A stretch of DNA of 5,987 nucleotides, from assembly GCA_025352485.1 (NCBI GenBank), contig JANXTJ010000027.1, positions 1-5,987 on the forward strand, read 5' to 3'. A model generated the notes under the pieces. The model made no database searches and was not told where the DNA came from. It was given only the letters and a program-made list of their open reading frames with translations. Shown here piece by piece: positions 5,764 to 5,987 of the stretch; the first letter of the stretch is position 1; the number at the start of each line of letters is the position of its first letter. Source of the stretch: Salinibacterium sp. (GTDB taxonomy: Bacteria; Actinomycetota; Actinomycetes; Actinomycetales; Microbacteriaceae). The position numbers were made by a program, and so were the translations under genes.

Positions 5764-5987
5764 GTGCATGCCATTGGAATTGACATCGGGGGAACCAAGA
5801 TCGCCGGTGCGGTGGTCTCGGTAGACGGCGTGATGCTGGCCGAGGAACGGGTTGCCACGCCAGCCGGTGACTCTCAAGCGATCGTCGATGCGGTCGTTGC
5901 GATGGTCGAACGGCTGGCGGCGACGCATGACGTCGTCGCGGTGGGCGTGGCGGCGCCAGGGTTCATCGACACCGATCAGTCGACGGT
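5764..5987 (+). CDS. ROK-family sugar kinase, probably glucokinase (3'-truncated by the window edge)
   Basis: The first 74 codons of a ROK-family protein are present and run off the window. The N-terminus MHAIGIDIGGTKIAGAVV carries the DxGGT phosphate-binding motif (Asp7 to Thr11), and VGVAAPGFID (60-69) matches the conserved second strand region of ROK kinases. The protein starts directly with the kinase fold and has no N-terminal helix-turn-helix, so it is more likely an enzyme than a ROK repressor. Glucokinase (ATP- or polyphosphate-dependent) is the commonest actinobacterial member, but N-acetylhexosamine or fructose kinases share this N-terminus, and the zinc and substrate motifs that would decide lie outside the window. 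GTG 5764 is chosen because no in-frame ATG, GTG or TTG lies just upstream and the glycine-rich motif follows at the usual distance. No Shine-Dalgarno is seen. Confidence 0.88.
   Translation, partial: MHAIGIDIGGTKIAGAVVSVDGVMLAEERVATPAGDSQAIVDAVVAMVERLAATHDVVAVGVAAPGFIDTDQST

Noticed and set aside
4860..5783. 307-codon rightward open frame across the start of the acyl-CoA ligase
   Set aside because: It is antisense to a conserved coding region, then crosses the regulatory region and overlaps the ROK gene start. It shows no family motif.

Overview
The window looks like a high-GC actinobacterial chromosome segment. GTG and TTG starts, a single-chain pyruvate carboxylase, a FadD15-type acyl-CoA ligase and an actinobacterial MinD-like ATPase all fit. 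Microbacteriaceae or a close relative within Micrococcales is my best guess, but it is an inference from protein flavour, not from a marker gene. No mobile element, CRISPR array, tRNA, rRNA or phage gene is visible.

Layout. Positions 1-1890 (+) hold the C-terminal part of a pyruvate carboxylase (carboxyltransferase and biotin-carrier domains); its biotin-carboxylase half lies upstream of the window. After a 73-nt gap, 1964-3271 (+) encodes a MinD/ParA-like ATPase with a long acidic N-terminal extension and an atypical P-loop. Six bases later, 3278-3769 (+) encodes a short, catalytically intact peptide deformylase. The last two are probably co-transcribed. The deformylase ends 19 nt from the stop of a convergent gene at 3789-5615 (-), a long-chain fatty acid-CoA ligase. 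A 148-bp divergent intergenic region (5616-5763) carries a likely promoter for each side and two inverted repeats of identical 7-9-7 geometry. At 5764 a ROK-family sugar kinase (probably glucokinase) begins and runs off the window end.

How the genes relate. Three of the five are central carbon enzymes: anaplerotic pyruvate carboxylation, fatty-acid activation and probably glucose phosphorylation. The deformylase is a translation-maturation enzyme. The ATPase is the least understood gene. It resembles the actinobacterial MinD-like/EspI-type proteins, but no type VII secretion or partition gene lies next to it. The most useful leads are this ATPase, whose canonical Walker A lysine is replaced by alanine while the signature lysine is kept, and the paired palindromes between the acyl-CoA ligase and the ROK kinase. 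I did not find a clear new multi-gene system; most of the window is housekeeping.
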